Source: Smittium culicis (lineage: Eukaryota; Kickxellomycota; Harpellomycetes; Harpellales; Legeriomycetaceae). From it: a stretch of 13,309 nt of DNA. Below the pieces are notes generated by a model. That model searched no databases. It was not told the origin of the DNA and was given only the letters and a program-made list of their open reading frames with translations. The stretch is taken from the NCBI GenBank assembly GCA_001970855.1, contig LSSN01004327.1, forward strand, positions 1-13,309, given 5' to 3'. Position 1 is the stretch's first letter. Every line of letters begins with the position of its first letter. Positions 1-8,020 of this stretch are shown here, piece by piece. The position numbers and the translations under genes were made by a program.

Positions 1-456
1 TTCTGATTGAATAGAAGAAATAAAGATTCCAGGTAAGACCCCTACTTTAATTCTATATATATATAGTTATTTTCGGAGCCGATTGTGTTTTATTTCTTAA
101 TTTGGTCGAGAATGCACAAACATTGATCTTGAAAATCAAATAAATAAAAAAAAATAAATGTTTTTATGGATACTGTGATTTTTGGTTCAACAGTGGGATT
201 GTCTAATTTTATTATTGATTGTGCGTTTCTTTGATTGAGTGAAGAAGGATAAACCATTTGGAAGAAACTAAATAATAAAATATAGAAATAATTACGCATA
301 CCTGCTAAAAAATTTTTTTTTTATTTTTTTGTACGGGAGTATAGGTATAATCACAAAATCTTGAACCTAAAAAAAAAACAAATCAGGAGGAAAGCGAATT
401 CAAGCGCAACTAATTAAAAAGAAAAAATAGAATAGAATAGAATAGAATAGAACAGT
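1..456 (+). promoter_or_regulatory. TIM17 upstream region and 5' leader
   Basis: No coding region is supported here. Visible elements are a TATATATATATA run at 54-65 that could act as a TATA element, an A/T palindromic tract near 307-331 of the kind that excludes nucleosomes, an A-rich stretch at 369-378, and the AATAG repeat that ends seven bases before the ATG. An in-frame TAG at 448-450 closes the TIM17 frame upstream, so the protein cannot start earlier unless another splice exists. A good consensus donor (CAG/GTAAGA) around 30-37 and a plausible acceptor (AAATCAG) near 384 could mark an intron in the 5' UTR, but no branch site makes this convincing. The promoter assignment is inferred from position only. 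Confidence 0.4.
426..450 (+). repeat. (AATAG)5 microsatellite in the TIM17 5' leader
   Basis: Five perfect copies of the pentamer AATAG occupy this stretch, followed by AACAGT and the TIM17 ATG at 457. Each unit contains TAG, so the array places stop codons upstream and helps fix the start codon. Being within the transcribed leader next to the initiation site, length changes would alter leader spacing, not protein sequence. Confidence 0.95.
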
Positions 457-1124
457 ATGAGAGGTTCAGACACATCCAGAGATCCATGGTAAAAAAATAC
501 GTTTATTTACTTTAGATATAGCGAGCTTTTCTTTCTGATTTTAAAGTAAATAACTGGGATAAACTTTTTTTTTAATTTTTGTGGGATTTTGTAGTCCATG
601 GGTAATATTAAACGATGCAGGAGGTGCGTTCTGTATGGGCGCGATCGGAGGAGGACTCTGGAACTTTATCAAAGGAAGCAGGAACTCGCCAAGGGTAAAA
701 ATAAAATAAATTAAAATTTAAAACATAAATTATTTGTTGTAAAGAGGCAAACTAACTAACTAAATAAATGTCAAACTAAATTGATTTAAATTAGGGCGAG
801 CGGTTCAGGGGCGCGGTGACGGCGATGCGTACGAGGGGCCCAGTTCTCGGGGGCAATTTCGGGATATGGGGAGGAATGTTTTCGACGTTTGATTGCGCGA
901 TGAAGGGGATGCGACAGAAGGAGGATCCGTGGAACTCGATTGCGGCGGGAGCGCTGACCGGGGGGATGCTTGCGGCACGTGGTGGGTGGAAGACGGCGTC
1001 GGTGTCGGCAGTGTTCGGCGGCGTGCTGCTTGCACTTATCGAGGGCGTTGGTATCGGAATATCCAAACTGACTGCGCCTGGACCACAGCAGATCGCTGGC
1101 CCACCACCCGCATCGTCTGAGTAA
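457..1124 (+). CDS. TIM17: Tim17, mitochondrial inner-membrane translocase (TIM23 complex) subunit
   Basis: Tim17 is a core subunit of the TIM23 complex, which moves presequence proteins across or into the mitochondrial inner membrane. The gene joins three exons, 457-488, 595-694 and 795-1124, giving 153 residues, close to the roughly 158 of yeast Tim17. The N-terminal DPCPW (9-13), the NDAGGAF stretch (17-23), GGNFGIWGG (63-71) and FDCAMKG (76-82) are family hallmarks. Cys11 and Cys78 match the conserved disulfide pair (Cys10/Cys77 in yeast), and Asp18, Asp77 and Glu127 match the acidic residues that line its lipid-facing cavity. GxxxG packing motifs appear at 26-30, 59-63, 96-100 and 128-132, as expected for four membrane helices. 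The tail after about 137 is Pro/Ser-rich and divergent. The start has A at -3 and an in-frame TAG just upstream. CTG codons at residues 98 and 122 lie in membrane helices, consistent with Leu. No truncation is seen. Identification is firm; the exon junctions are predicted by family fit and GT...AG ends. Confidence 0.96.
489..594 (+). other. TIM17 intron 1 (106 nt, phase 2)
   Basis: The intron begins GTAAAAAA and ends GGATTTTGTAG. It splits the Cys11 codon (TG/T), and removing it restores the DPCPW motif exactly. A T-rich tract precedes the acceptor, and AATAAC near 549-554 is the best branch-site candidate, though weak. If retained, translation stops at once, because TGG TAA is read across the donor (TAA at 490-492). 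The donor differs from the common GTATGT or GTAAGT forms. Confidence 0.9.
695..794 (+). other. TIM17 intron 2 (100 nt, phase 0)
   Basis: The donor is GTAAAAAT and the acceptor is AAATTAG. Removal joins Arg44 to Gly45 in frame and continues the conserved NSPxGE region. Two overlapping ACTAAC sequences at 751-760 are strong branch-site candidates, 34-40 bases before the acceptor. Retention would stop translation at TAA 707-709. Both introns share the GTAAAA donor, suggesting this is a habit of the species. Confidence 0.92.
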
Positions 1125-1127
1125 GAG

Positions 1128-1152
1128 TATATAATATATATATTTATATATT
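1128..1152 (+). terminator. Putative 3'-end (efficiency) element of TIM17
   Basis: Immediately after the TIM17 stop codon the sequence is an alternating TA run containing several TATATA words, which act as cleavage/polyadenylation efficiency elements in yeasts. AATAAA follows at about 1313-1318. The role is inferred from motif and position, and no poly(A) site can be placed. Confidence 0.4.
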
Positions 1153-1468
1153 CTCTTGGCCAAGAACGAGCTTTTTATTATTATTACTATTATTATTTTT
1201 TCTACAACTTACTAAATCTTTATCTTTTATCGCCCTTTTGTCTACATCTAATTTACATTTAACTTTAGTTTTTTTTTTGGAGTAAACTATTTTTCTTTTA
1301 TTTCCGGAAATTAAATAAAACAATATTATATTTTAAAGATTTTTCATTCAGAATGAAAATGAATAAATTTAAAAGTGCGGATTATAAAATAATGGTAATA
1401 AAAAAAATTTATTTGTAATGATTGGAGTTTAGTGTTGATAAATATTAAAAGTACATAGTTATTTATAA

Positions 1469-1481
1469 ATATATATATATA
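1469..1481 (-). terminator. Putative 3'-end element of the Ecl1-type gene
   Basis: An uninterrupted ATATATATATATA run lies about 80 bases downstream of the minus-strand Ecl1-type stop codon. It mirrors the TATATA element after TIM17, so each convergent gene has one. The function is inferred from known yeast 3'-end signals. Confidence 0.35.
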
Positions 1482-1529
1482 AGGAGAGATAAATAAAAGA
1501 GAAGGGAATTCTCAAGAGTTTGATGTGGA

Positions 1530-1552
1530 GGGGGGGGGGAGGTGTGTGTGTG
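1530..1552. repeat. G10 homopolymer and GT repeat in the Ecl1-type 3' UTR
   Basis: Ten consecutive G (1530-1539) are followed by AGG and a short GT repeat. On the transcribed (minus) strand this is a CA repeat then C10, within about 30 bases after the stop codon. Long C tracts are otherwise rare in such A+T-rich flanks. Confidence 0.9.
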
Positions 1553-1558
1553 GATGCT

Positions 1559-1813
1559 TTATGATGCGGTCATAGCAAACCGGGCTGAACGTAGTATCCT
1601 TGTCCTGCTGGATGGCGAGGAGTAGTGGAGAGCAGCGGGCGATGGTGGAGAGGAGGAGTGGATGTGGGAGTTGTACTTGATGTAGTCTAGGGAGTAGCTG
1701 TAAGTCTGGGAGGACTTGTTGCGGTCGGTTCGCTTGCACGACTCGCTGCAGTAGAGAGCAGAGTCGGAATGGCTGATATGTTTGCCGCAGTAGAAGCACC
1801 AGTTAGTGTCCAT
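1559..1813 (-). CDS. Ecl1-family (life-span regulatory factor) small zinc-binding-type protein
   Basis: This 84-residue protein has the form of the fungal Ecl1/Ecl2/Ecl3 family: about 80 residues, starting MD, then an N-terminal cysteine signature. Here it is Cys6-x2-Cys9-x12-Cys22-x3-Cys26, with the typical YCSESC run at 21-26. The rest is Ser/Pro/Tyr-rich (53-69 especially) and probably disordered, ending in a basic segment with Arg70, 72, 75 and 78. In fission yeast these proteins extend chronological lifespan and respond to nutrient limitation, and zinc binding through the cysteines is proposed; the same role here is inferred. The gene is a single exon with A at -3 of the ATG. It is convergent with TIM17, 434 bases apart. 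Its coding DNA is G+C-rich like TIM17. There is no membrane segment or signal peptide. The family call rests on the cysteine pattern and length, so other small CxxC/CxxxC proteins are the alternative. Confidence 0.78.
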   Translation of the reverse strand: MDTNWCFYCGKHISHSDSALYCSESCKRTDRNKSSQTYSYSLDYIKYNSHIHSSSPPSPAALHYSSPSSRTRILRSARFAMTAS

Positions 1814-2290
1814 TTTATCTTTATACAGTTTTCTTTTATTATTATTGTCAGTTAGTTTGTTTGCTTTCTTTTTTAAAACCGAAATAGTCTAAAAAAAGAA
1901 GAAATTTGTTTGAACGATTTTTTTGATAATTTGTGCGGAATAAATACGGTGTTTTTTTTTTTTTTTTGAGGGTTGTAGGTGTTCAAGTCGAGTTAGGTTA
2001 TAATTGCGGTTTAGGGTATAAAGCGGCAATGATGAGCTAGTTGTAGCAGGTGGTATGTGCTTATAAAAGTATGGGTAAACAGGGTTATGTATATAAGGTA
2101 AGTAGCAAGAAAGCAATCGAGTATTAATAGTTTAGATAAATAGGGAAGTGGTGGATAAAAGATCAAAGGCTGGCTAGTTATAAATGTTTTTATAGTATAC
2201 TTGTTGTTGAGAAGGCGGGCAGTACAGTTTTACTCGATTGTAGAGAAGAATTTAGGCCGAGTATTTATAAAAAAAAAAAAAATAAGCAGT
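1814..2290 (-). promoter_or_regulatory. Leader and promoter region of the Ecl1-type gene
   Basis: Read on the minus strand, this stretch is poor in G and rich in C, T and A, as fungal leaders often are. A consensus TATAAAAA lies at 2187-2194, about 375 bases before the ATG, with other TATA-like words near 2092-2098. A16 (minus strand; T16 at 1952-1967) and A14 at 2269-2282 are nucleosome-excluding tracts. The distance implies a long 5' leader if that TATA is used. The candidate open frame at 1889-2116 starts with TTG and is not supported. Position and composition are the only evidence. Confidence 0.4.
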
Positions 2291-2869
2291 GTAGATTGCT
2301 TTGAAACAAAATGTATGCTAAATTCCATCTTATTACAGAAATCGTCAGCAAATATTCATTTTGTAAGCTAATTTTCAGTAACACTTGGCAAATCTCTCAT
2401 CAATTATTAATGCTAATAAAATTAAAAATAAACTCTTTGGAAGTGATAGAATAGGCATTCCCGCTAATATTGCAAAAAATTAAAAAATTAATAAAAAAAA
2501 AAAGCTGACAATCTTTTTCCCTTTGAAATATTAGCCAGAAAGTTTAAATTCCTTTTTTTCACTGCTATTATTAATGGGCATAGAAATTTGGGCGAGACAA
2601 TCAGCATATTTTATGATTAATAACTGGAATTTCCTTTTATTTGTTGATAGGCGATTAATAATTGGGCGGTTTTGAAGCTAAAATGGGGCTCTAAGTGGAC
2701 AGACTCGAAAATATTCCACCACTTCGCTGAATAGGTTGAAAAAAGCACGCAAGATCCCACCTCTCCCCCCGCATCCAATGTAAGCATCGCTTTTATGGGC
2801 TTTATTAAAAGCACGAAAATCGTTACGCCCAAGTGAATCACTTATCGAGAAATTGGTAAAAGAAGTCCG

Positions 2870-2944
2870 GCAATTTCTAAGCGCACGCCAGCGTTTCTTC
2901 GCAATTTCTAAGCGCACACAAGTGTTTCTAAGCATTTCTAAGCG
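2870..2944. repeat. 31-bp tandem repeat, about 2.4 copies
   Basis: Units start at 2870, 2901 and about 2932. Each begins GCAATTTCTAAGCGCAC or a close variant and ends in a GTGTTTCT-like segment; the third copy is partial and lacks two bases. The first two copies differ at only a few positions. No coding role is evident. Confidence 0.85.
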
Positions 2945-3287
2945 TTTTCGACAGTGCGGAAAGCCTGTTATTACGAGAGGTTTCCTTGCTTTTTTTTTAA
3001 TTTTTTTGAAGTGCAGATACAAATGCGCGCATCAGCCGTCTGCTTTTGGATTACCCACAAATAAGAGGGTGGAATTTAACAGCGCAGACCAAATTCGAAG
3101 AAGTGACTAATATCGCCCAATTAGCCAGCCTTCCGGCATCTTCTGCACTCGCAATTCCATTACAATTACGTAAGAAAATTGCCGTTAAAAAATAGAAAAA
3201 GCGAATAAAGTTTATTCAGCAATAGGCGTGTTTTTTTGTTTTTTTATAGTGACAAGGCATTTTTGCATGCTTTCATAACCAAATGAC

Positions 3288-3327
3288 AATATTGCGAAAC
3301 ATTGTGATAAAGCAGCAGAGCAATATT
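3288..3327. repeat. 8-bp perfect inverted repeat
   Basis: AATATTGC at 3288-3295 pairs with GCAATATT at 3320-3327 across a 24-base loop. GAC just outside the left arm also matches GTC near the right arm with a two-base offset. It could be a small stem-loop or protein-binding dyad. In A+T-rich DNA a stem of this length may be chance. Confidence 0.4.
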
Positions 3328-3360
3328 AGTCATCTCTGCGCTAAATTTCTCAGCCCTTTT

Positions 3361-3371
3361 CCCCTCCCCCT
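3361..3371 (+). promoter_or_regulatory. Double CCCCT element, copy 1
   Basis: CCCCT occurs twice within 11 bases. CCCCT/AGGGG is the core of the yeast stress-response element (STRE), but no gene is close enough to make a promoter role convincing. Related double elements occur at 4996 and 7143. Confidence 0.25.
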
Positions 3372-4063
3372 CATAACTCTCGTCAATTACCACTTATGCT
3401 GACCAATCACCATCGCCCTCAACAAAATACAAATTCATTTGTAAGAACCTTTTTATTTTTTTTCTTATCTAGATTAAACCTGTCATTTACAATTCTTGAG
3501 CGAAAAACAAAAAAAAAAAAATTAAAGAAAATCATGCAAAGTAAAAAACGTGTTCTTTTTAATATGGACAATAAAATCTAATTTCTGCGCTTTATTTATT
3601 TATTTTTTATAAAAGTCTAGATTCAAGTATTGAAAGCGCTATGACATATGGTTGGCTAGCTTTTCGCTCTTCGTAAATAAAAAAATAAATTAAAGTTCAC
3701 TGATTTTCTATATCTTTCGGACTTCCATACTGCCATTTAGAGCTTCACTGCCACTTTCCCAACATCCTTGGTTTACCCCCCTTGAAGCCTTCGCCCACGT
3801 TTCTTAACTTTCTATCCGATTCTTCCCCACAATTACCTGATTGTCGATTACTACAGGTGCTATCAGATTTTTATTGAGTCGCCTTACTTAATCCACGTTT
3901 TAAATGTTGAGCTGCTTGTCATTAATAACAAATCTGTCTTTCAGGTAACTTGTCATCAATCACTTAATGGCCATACCCGATATATCATACGAGCCTATCA
4001 CAGCATGCACATAGACCATCAAATCGCCATACCCAAAGCATAGTAAAATTATAACCGGAATAT

Positions 4064-4088
4064 CATCTCATCTCATCTCATCTCATCT
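4064..4088 (+). repeat. (CATCT)5 microsatellite
   Basis: Five perfect copies of CATCT, followed by AATATT. It lies within the pyrimidine-biased block, just before the A17 tract at 4111-4127. It is a second pentanucleotide array of the same copy number as the AATAG array before TIM17. Confidence 0.95.
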
Positions 4089-4995
4089 AATATTCGCTCA
4101 CCCTTCCACCAAAAAAAAAAAAAAAAATAGCCTGATTGTGGTTTTCAGGAACTTCAAGGATCTTAATTGTGCTAAACAGCTATACATTTCCCGTATAGTT
4201 TCAAAAGCCACGCTATTAATACCTCGCCCATTTATTGGCGCATTATTTGCTCTTCGTTTCTTTTTAGTCCAAATTAATTAATCCTGATATGGGACCATTG
4301 CTCCAAAATACACATTATTTCAATCTTTTTTTATTCTGTACTACTCTCTCGATTTTGCCCTCTTAACTTCATAATCCACAACACGGATGTACCTTTTACA
4401 TTCATCTTGCAATAATAAAAGTTATGATATTGATATAATATTCTGCATAAACATATACTCTCTCATAGCATAGTTGCTTCCTCTTTTTTATTTACTCTGT
4501 TTACCATCTAATCTTTTATAAGGCATCTAACCCACTACGTCCTATCAAATAATGTAAATAAATATCTAAAATATCGTTTTTCTTGGTAAACACGTGCCTA
4601 ACTCATATATCTTTATCTTGATCTCACCATCATAAAGCAACAACAACTCTCAGTACATATCTAAACACTACGATTTCTCTCTTTTGGATCTGCGTTTTGT
4701 GCAATGAGAATCTTTTCAATCACTTGTATTATTCCTCATTAATAACTAAATTAACACTCGAAATTTAAAATAATTAAATACATGCACTTGTCTATATTAA
4801 ACCCAAATAAAAAGGCTATACTTTAATATTATACGCTTTCCTATTAATTATGGCGAAAGCTTGGGAATTAAGGGAGAATGTAACTATTTGGAAACTGGTA
4901 GGAGCTGAGTCCAGTTTCATACATTACATTCCATTCCATCCATACCATTAGTCTCACAGCAGTGTCCCTCACATTATACATCCTTACTCACCTCA

Positions 4996-5010
4996 CCCCC
5001 TCCCCCTATC
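4996..5010 (+). promoter_or_regulatory. Double CCCCT element, copy 2
   Basis: CCCCCTCCCCCTATC contains two CCCCT words and ends in TATC, the same tail as the copy at 7143. It sits in the most C-biased part of the window. The STRE resemblance is from motif only. Confidence 0.25.
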
Positions 5011-6005
5011 CTCATCATTAACTTCATCTTTTTTTTTTATCCGCTTTGAATCGCTATTAAAAAAATTACCCTATTTTCTCTCTTTTTTTTTTTATTTCAC
5101 TATCCACTACATACTCCTCTTGAAAAATAAGAACTCTTCTGAATAAATACAGACTCATCGCTAAACTTTATTTATACATTTACCAATAGAATTTTTACGC
5201 TTTTAAAAAAGAAAAATAAACTTTCCAAATGACTATAAATCCAATATCCACAATAAATATAGCTCGCCTTTCCCCCCCACCTCCATCATCGCATTCTTGA
5301 AATTTCCAGTTCAATATGCTTTCATGCACTGCCCACTCCTTTTCTACTAATTATATATATGTATTTGAGCGAGTTTTACCACTTACTGAACATTGTACAT
5401 ACCATATAAAAATATAATATAATTGACATCTCTAAAATTGCTAAAACTACATAGAAAATTAAAAAGCTAGATAAAAAAAAAACTTCTCCATCCTCAAAAT
5501 AATATTTGTGAATAGAAAATTTTCCCTCTCGCCGTCTTTTTTTTTTTTTTGGAGGTGGAATGGTTACTTGAACATTCTCATCATCTCTAATAAAAAGCTT
5601 CAAAAAAATATATCCATCTTTAATAACTACCGATAAAATAAAACCTCAGTATTTTGTTAATAATAAATATTATTGTAGAATTGACCCTACTTCCGCAAGT
5701 ACCACTAAAACATTTAAATACTTTACCTTATTATTTTATTTGAATCTAACTTTTATATATATATTTCCCAACATTTAGAGATACCAGCTTGCTCTTGGTT
5801 TTTTGCTCTAAAAAACTCTAAAAAAAACGTATGTATCGACAATTAGAACAAAAAATTTCCGCTCAAATTAAAAAATTACTTGTTTAGGATATAATTCTTT
5901 TACTCATTAAAAAAAGATAATAAACAGCTTGAATTTTGTGTTCAAAGTACAACATTGATTTGCTTTTAAATCAACTGTATTCGCTAATTGTTTGTTTTCT
6001 TTTAG

Positions 6006-6137
6006 CGCACATTCAACATTTACGCCGATTTCTTTACTGATCACTACGTATAGATATGAAGTCAGATTGATGACATGGACGAATACGGATTAAATAATTA
6101 CAGTAACTGTACACATAACAACCCCTCCACACGCTAA
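6006..6137 (+). pseudogene. Possible decayed coding fragment, family unknown
   Basis: In the frame starting at 6006 the codons look more coding-like than their surroundings: several C-ending TTC, AAC, TAC, GCC and CAC codons over the first 14. The frame is broken by TAG at 6051 and TGA at 6057, both explainable as C-to-T changes in CAG and CGA, then runs 25 codons to TAA at 6135. It follows a good acceptor-like sequence (TTTTCTTTTAG ending at 6005), a CTAAT branch-like word near 5984, and a GTATGT donor-like word at 5829-5834. I do not recognise the product. Local G+C enrichment plus chance is the alternative, and confidence is low. Confidence 0.15.
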
Positions 6138-7002
6138 TAACATGAGCTGCGCATTTTATAAATTTCCGATCAAATAAATTGGTATCAAGTACCCTGATAT
6201 TACGAATACTTGAAGAAGAAAAACACCAACTTGTCCTCTTAATAACTAAAAGCTCAGACAATTCAACGGTGTGATGCATGAAATTGCCGAACACCCTCTT
6301 TCTCTTAATCATTGCGTATTTTTGCACTCAAATATCTATTTTTAAAATAAAAATAAAAATAAAACAAACATTCGATTCTATTCTATTCCACGCTCTAAAG
6401 AGAAAGATAGAATTACCCTTTATAGTAATATCCCGTTGCTAAGATGAAAAAATATAGCAAGATGGAAATTATGTGGCATTCGATTAGCTGGTTGATCCAT
6501 CTCTAAAACCCTCTTTTTTTCTTTTCTTTAGAGCTCGACAAGATCTTGAATTCGTCTCTTTTCAATACCACACAAAAAAATGGCGATATATTCCAACTCC
6601 ACTCCTAATATTCGCTATACAAAAAAAAAATAAAAGTCATTTTTTGCGGTCAATTGCCATTTTACTTTATAATTTATAAATTAGACCTCATTAATACCAG
6701 TCCCTTTAAAGAAAATGTCATGGAATTTTTATTCCCTTATTCATATTTCTTTAGTTTTCTTTTTCCTTCTATTGTTTTCTTTTTTTTTTTTGGCTGAATG
6801 CAATAAAACTGCGAAAAAATCGCCATTAAAAACCCCCACTTACTCATATTTTATTATTATTATTACTTTTATTATTTAAAGATTGCTCTCCAAGTACCTT
6901 CGCATTGGTATTCGCAACATTACGTTCTGTATTACGAAACGTGTACCGATATTTATTAGTCTGGTAGTATTCGCACATGTATACACTCAAATAATCAACC
7001 CC

Positions 7003-7026
7003 CACACGTCATAATCACACGTCATA
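7003..7026 (-). promoter_or_regulatory. Tandem ATGACGTG (CRE/ATF, M26-type) sites
   Basis: CACACGTCATA occurs at 7003-7013 and again at 7016-7026, a 13-base period. On the minus strand each contains ATGACGT (7006-7012 and 7019-7025), the CRE-like core bound by Atf1/CREB-type bZIP proteins and the M26 heptamer of fission yeast recombination hotspots. Binding here is inferred from motif only, and no promoter is recognisable nearby. Confidence 0.35.
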
Positions 7027-7142
7027 CTCACCAAAAACATGTTATTTGCTGCCATCATCCTAACTTATCTGGGTTGAATGATATTTTTAGCTGCCAGTTA
7101 TCCAAAAACGACTTTACATAAAACTATCATCGTTCACTCCAT

Positions 7143-7157
7143 CCCCCCTCCCCTATC
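7143..7157 (+). promoter_or_regulatory. Double CCCCT element, copy 3
   Basis: Six C, T, four C, then TATC: the same CCCCCTCCCC-TATC core as at 4996, 2.1 kb away, in otherwise A+T-rich DNA. It lies about 120 bases from the tandem ATGACGT sites. The function is unknown. Confidence 0.25.
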
Positions 7158-8020
7158 TCCAAGAAAAACACATCAAGCTAGACGCGTAGTATCCACTAAA
7201 AATTTTAATAAAAAAAAACACTTTCTTGCCCATTTCTCGCTACCGCTTGCATTTTTAAGAAAAAATATAAAAAATCTAAAATTCTATTAATACTCTAATG
7301 TGTATGGGAGTTCAGCGCATAAGAATGCAACTTTTTGTTTCAGCTTAATAATGTTTGCCTGATATCTTGTAAAATCGATATGTATAGTTGTTTGGAACTC
7401 TAAAAATGAATTTTCCCCCTCTTTTTCGAGCTATGTCAGTGTGTCCACCTTTACCACAATTGAATTTAATAAGACTATTAAACGTTTACTCCATCAAGAA
7501 TCCCTTATGTTTATTAAAAAAAAATGTATAGAGGTTTTTTTTTTCGTATTTTCAACTGCAATTGCTTTTTTTGATTTAACTTTTCATACTATAATTGTTT
7601 AATCTAGAAAATCCTTCAATTAAATGATCACTCGTATATTATTGCTCTGATTTTTTATTGATCCTTGTAAATGGGGGACCGTTTAGAGCTGCGAAAAAAA
7701 TTTTTTTTATTCCTTGGAATCCTCATTTTTTAATTCCAGGTATAAATAAAATTAACGATTGAATTCGATATTCTATTCGTAAACATTTAACGATAGAATA
7801 TAAAGCTAAGACTAAGACTACTAAATATGAATGTTTTAATTAGTATATCTCTGCTCTTAAGAATATTCTTCAAACCATTCTTTATTTATTTTTTGTGCGA
7901 TTTCACACACTTTTAATACATTTCTCTGCAAACTGCTTCCTTCATAAAGAAACTTCTAAATTCAAAAAACAAAACCTTATACCTGAACTTGAATTCTTTA
8001 TTATTAGTCCAAATCTTTAC

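Larger units (their letters stand above)
2283..3340. other. Gene-free stretch with a G+C-richer core, function unknown
   Basis: Between roughly 2640 and 3140 the composition rises well above its flanks. The open frames here (minus 2678-3022, plus 2853-3110) show no domain I recognise and run through the 31-bp tandem repeat, which explains part of their openness. The word TAATTGGGCG occurs near 2659-2668 and in inverted orientation near 3113-3122, flanking the core, but the surrounding sequence does not extend into convincing terminal repeats. I saw no tRNA, U6, U2, SRP or RNase P landmark. A noncoding RNA or old mobile-element remnant remains possible. Confidence 0.4.
3340..5900 (+). other. 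Gene-free stretch with strong C-over-G strand bias
   Basis: No supported gene lies here; the open frames at 3396-3581 (plus) and 5376-5603 (minus) are low complexity. The plus strand is rich in C and T and poor in G. Hand counts give 44 C and 4 G at 4921-5040, 28 C and 4 G at 3361-3420, and 23 C and 6 G at 3721-3780. The bias is uneven (8 C and 7 G at 4381-4440). Long homopolymers include A17 at 4111-4127 and T14 at 5537-5550. The leader of the Ecl1-type gene has the same pyrimidine bias on its transcribed strand, so a long plus-strand noncoding transcript or leader is one possible reading. Confidence 0.5.
5901..7900. other. A+T-rich stretch without a supported gene
   Basis: The open frame at 6034-6327 (minus, 97 codons) and the one at 7078-7290 (plus, 70 codons) contain no recognisable domain. 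Notable contents are the possible decayed frame at 6006-6137, the tandem ATGACGT sites at 7003-7026, the C-rich element at 7143-7157, and A/T palindromic tracts such as A7T8 near 7696. No RNA gene or terminal repeat was seen. Confidence 0.45.

Noticed and set aside
90..299. Minus-strand 69-codon open frame upstream of TIM17
   Set aside because: Phe/Ile/Lys-rich string from A+T-rich DNA with no domain; it lies in the presumed promoter/leader.
786..1163. Minus-strand and alternative-frame open frames across TIM17 exon 3
   Set aside because: They are shadows of the G+C-rich exon; the Tim17 frame alone carries conserved motifs.
1512..1799. Second minus-strand frame overlapping the Ecl1-type gene
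   Set aside because: It lacks the cysteine signature and is an offset shadow of the 84-residue frame.
1998..2020. TTAGGG-like word suggesting telomere sequence
   Set aside because: A single occurrence without any tandem array.
2678..3022. Minus-strand 114-codon open frame
   Set aside because: No recognisable domain; part of its length and its repeated basic words come from the 31-bp tandem repeat.
2659..3122. Opposed TAATTGGGCG words as transposon terminal inverted repeats
   Set aside because: Similarity stops after about 10 bases, and there is no target-site duplication or transposase between them.
6034..6327. Minus-strand 97-codon open frame
   Set aside because: No family resemblance, scattered composition, and no promoter or 3' signal; openness at this length is plausible by chance.
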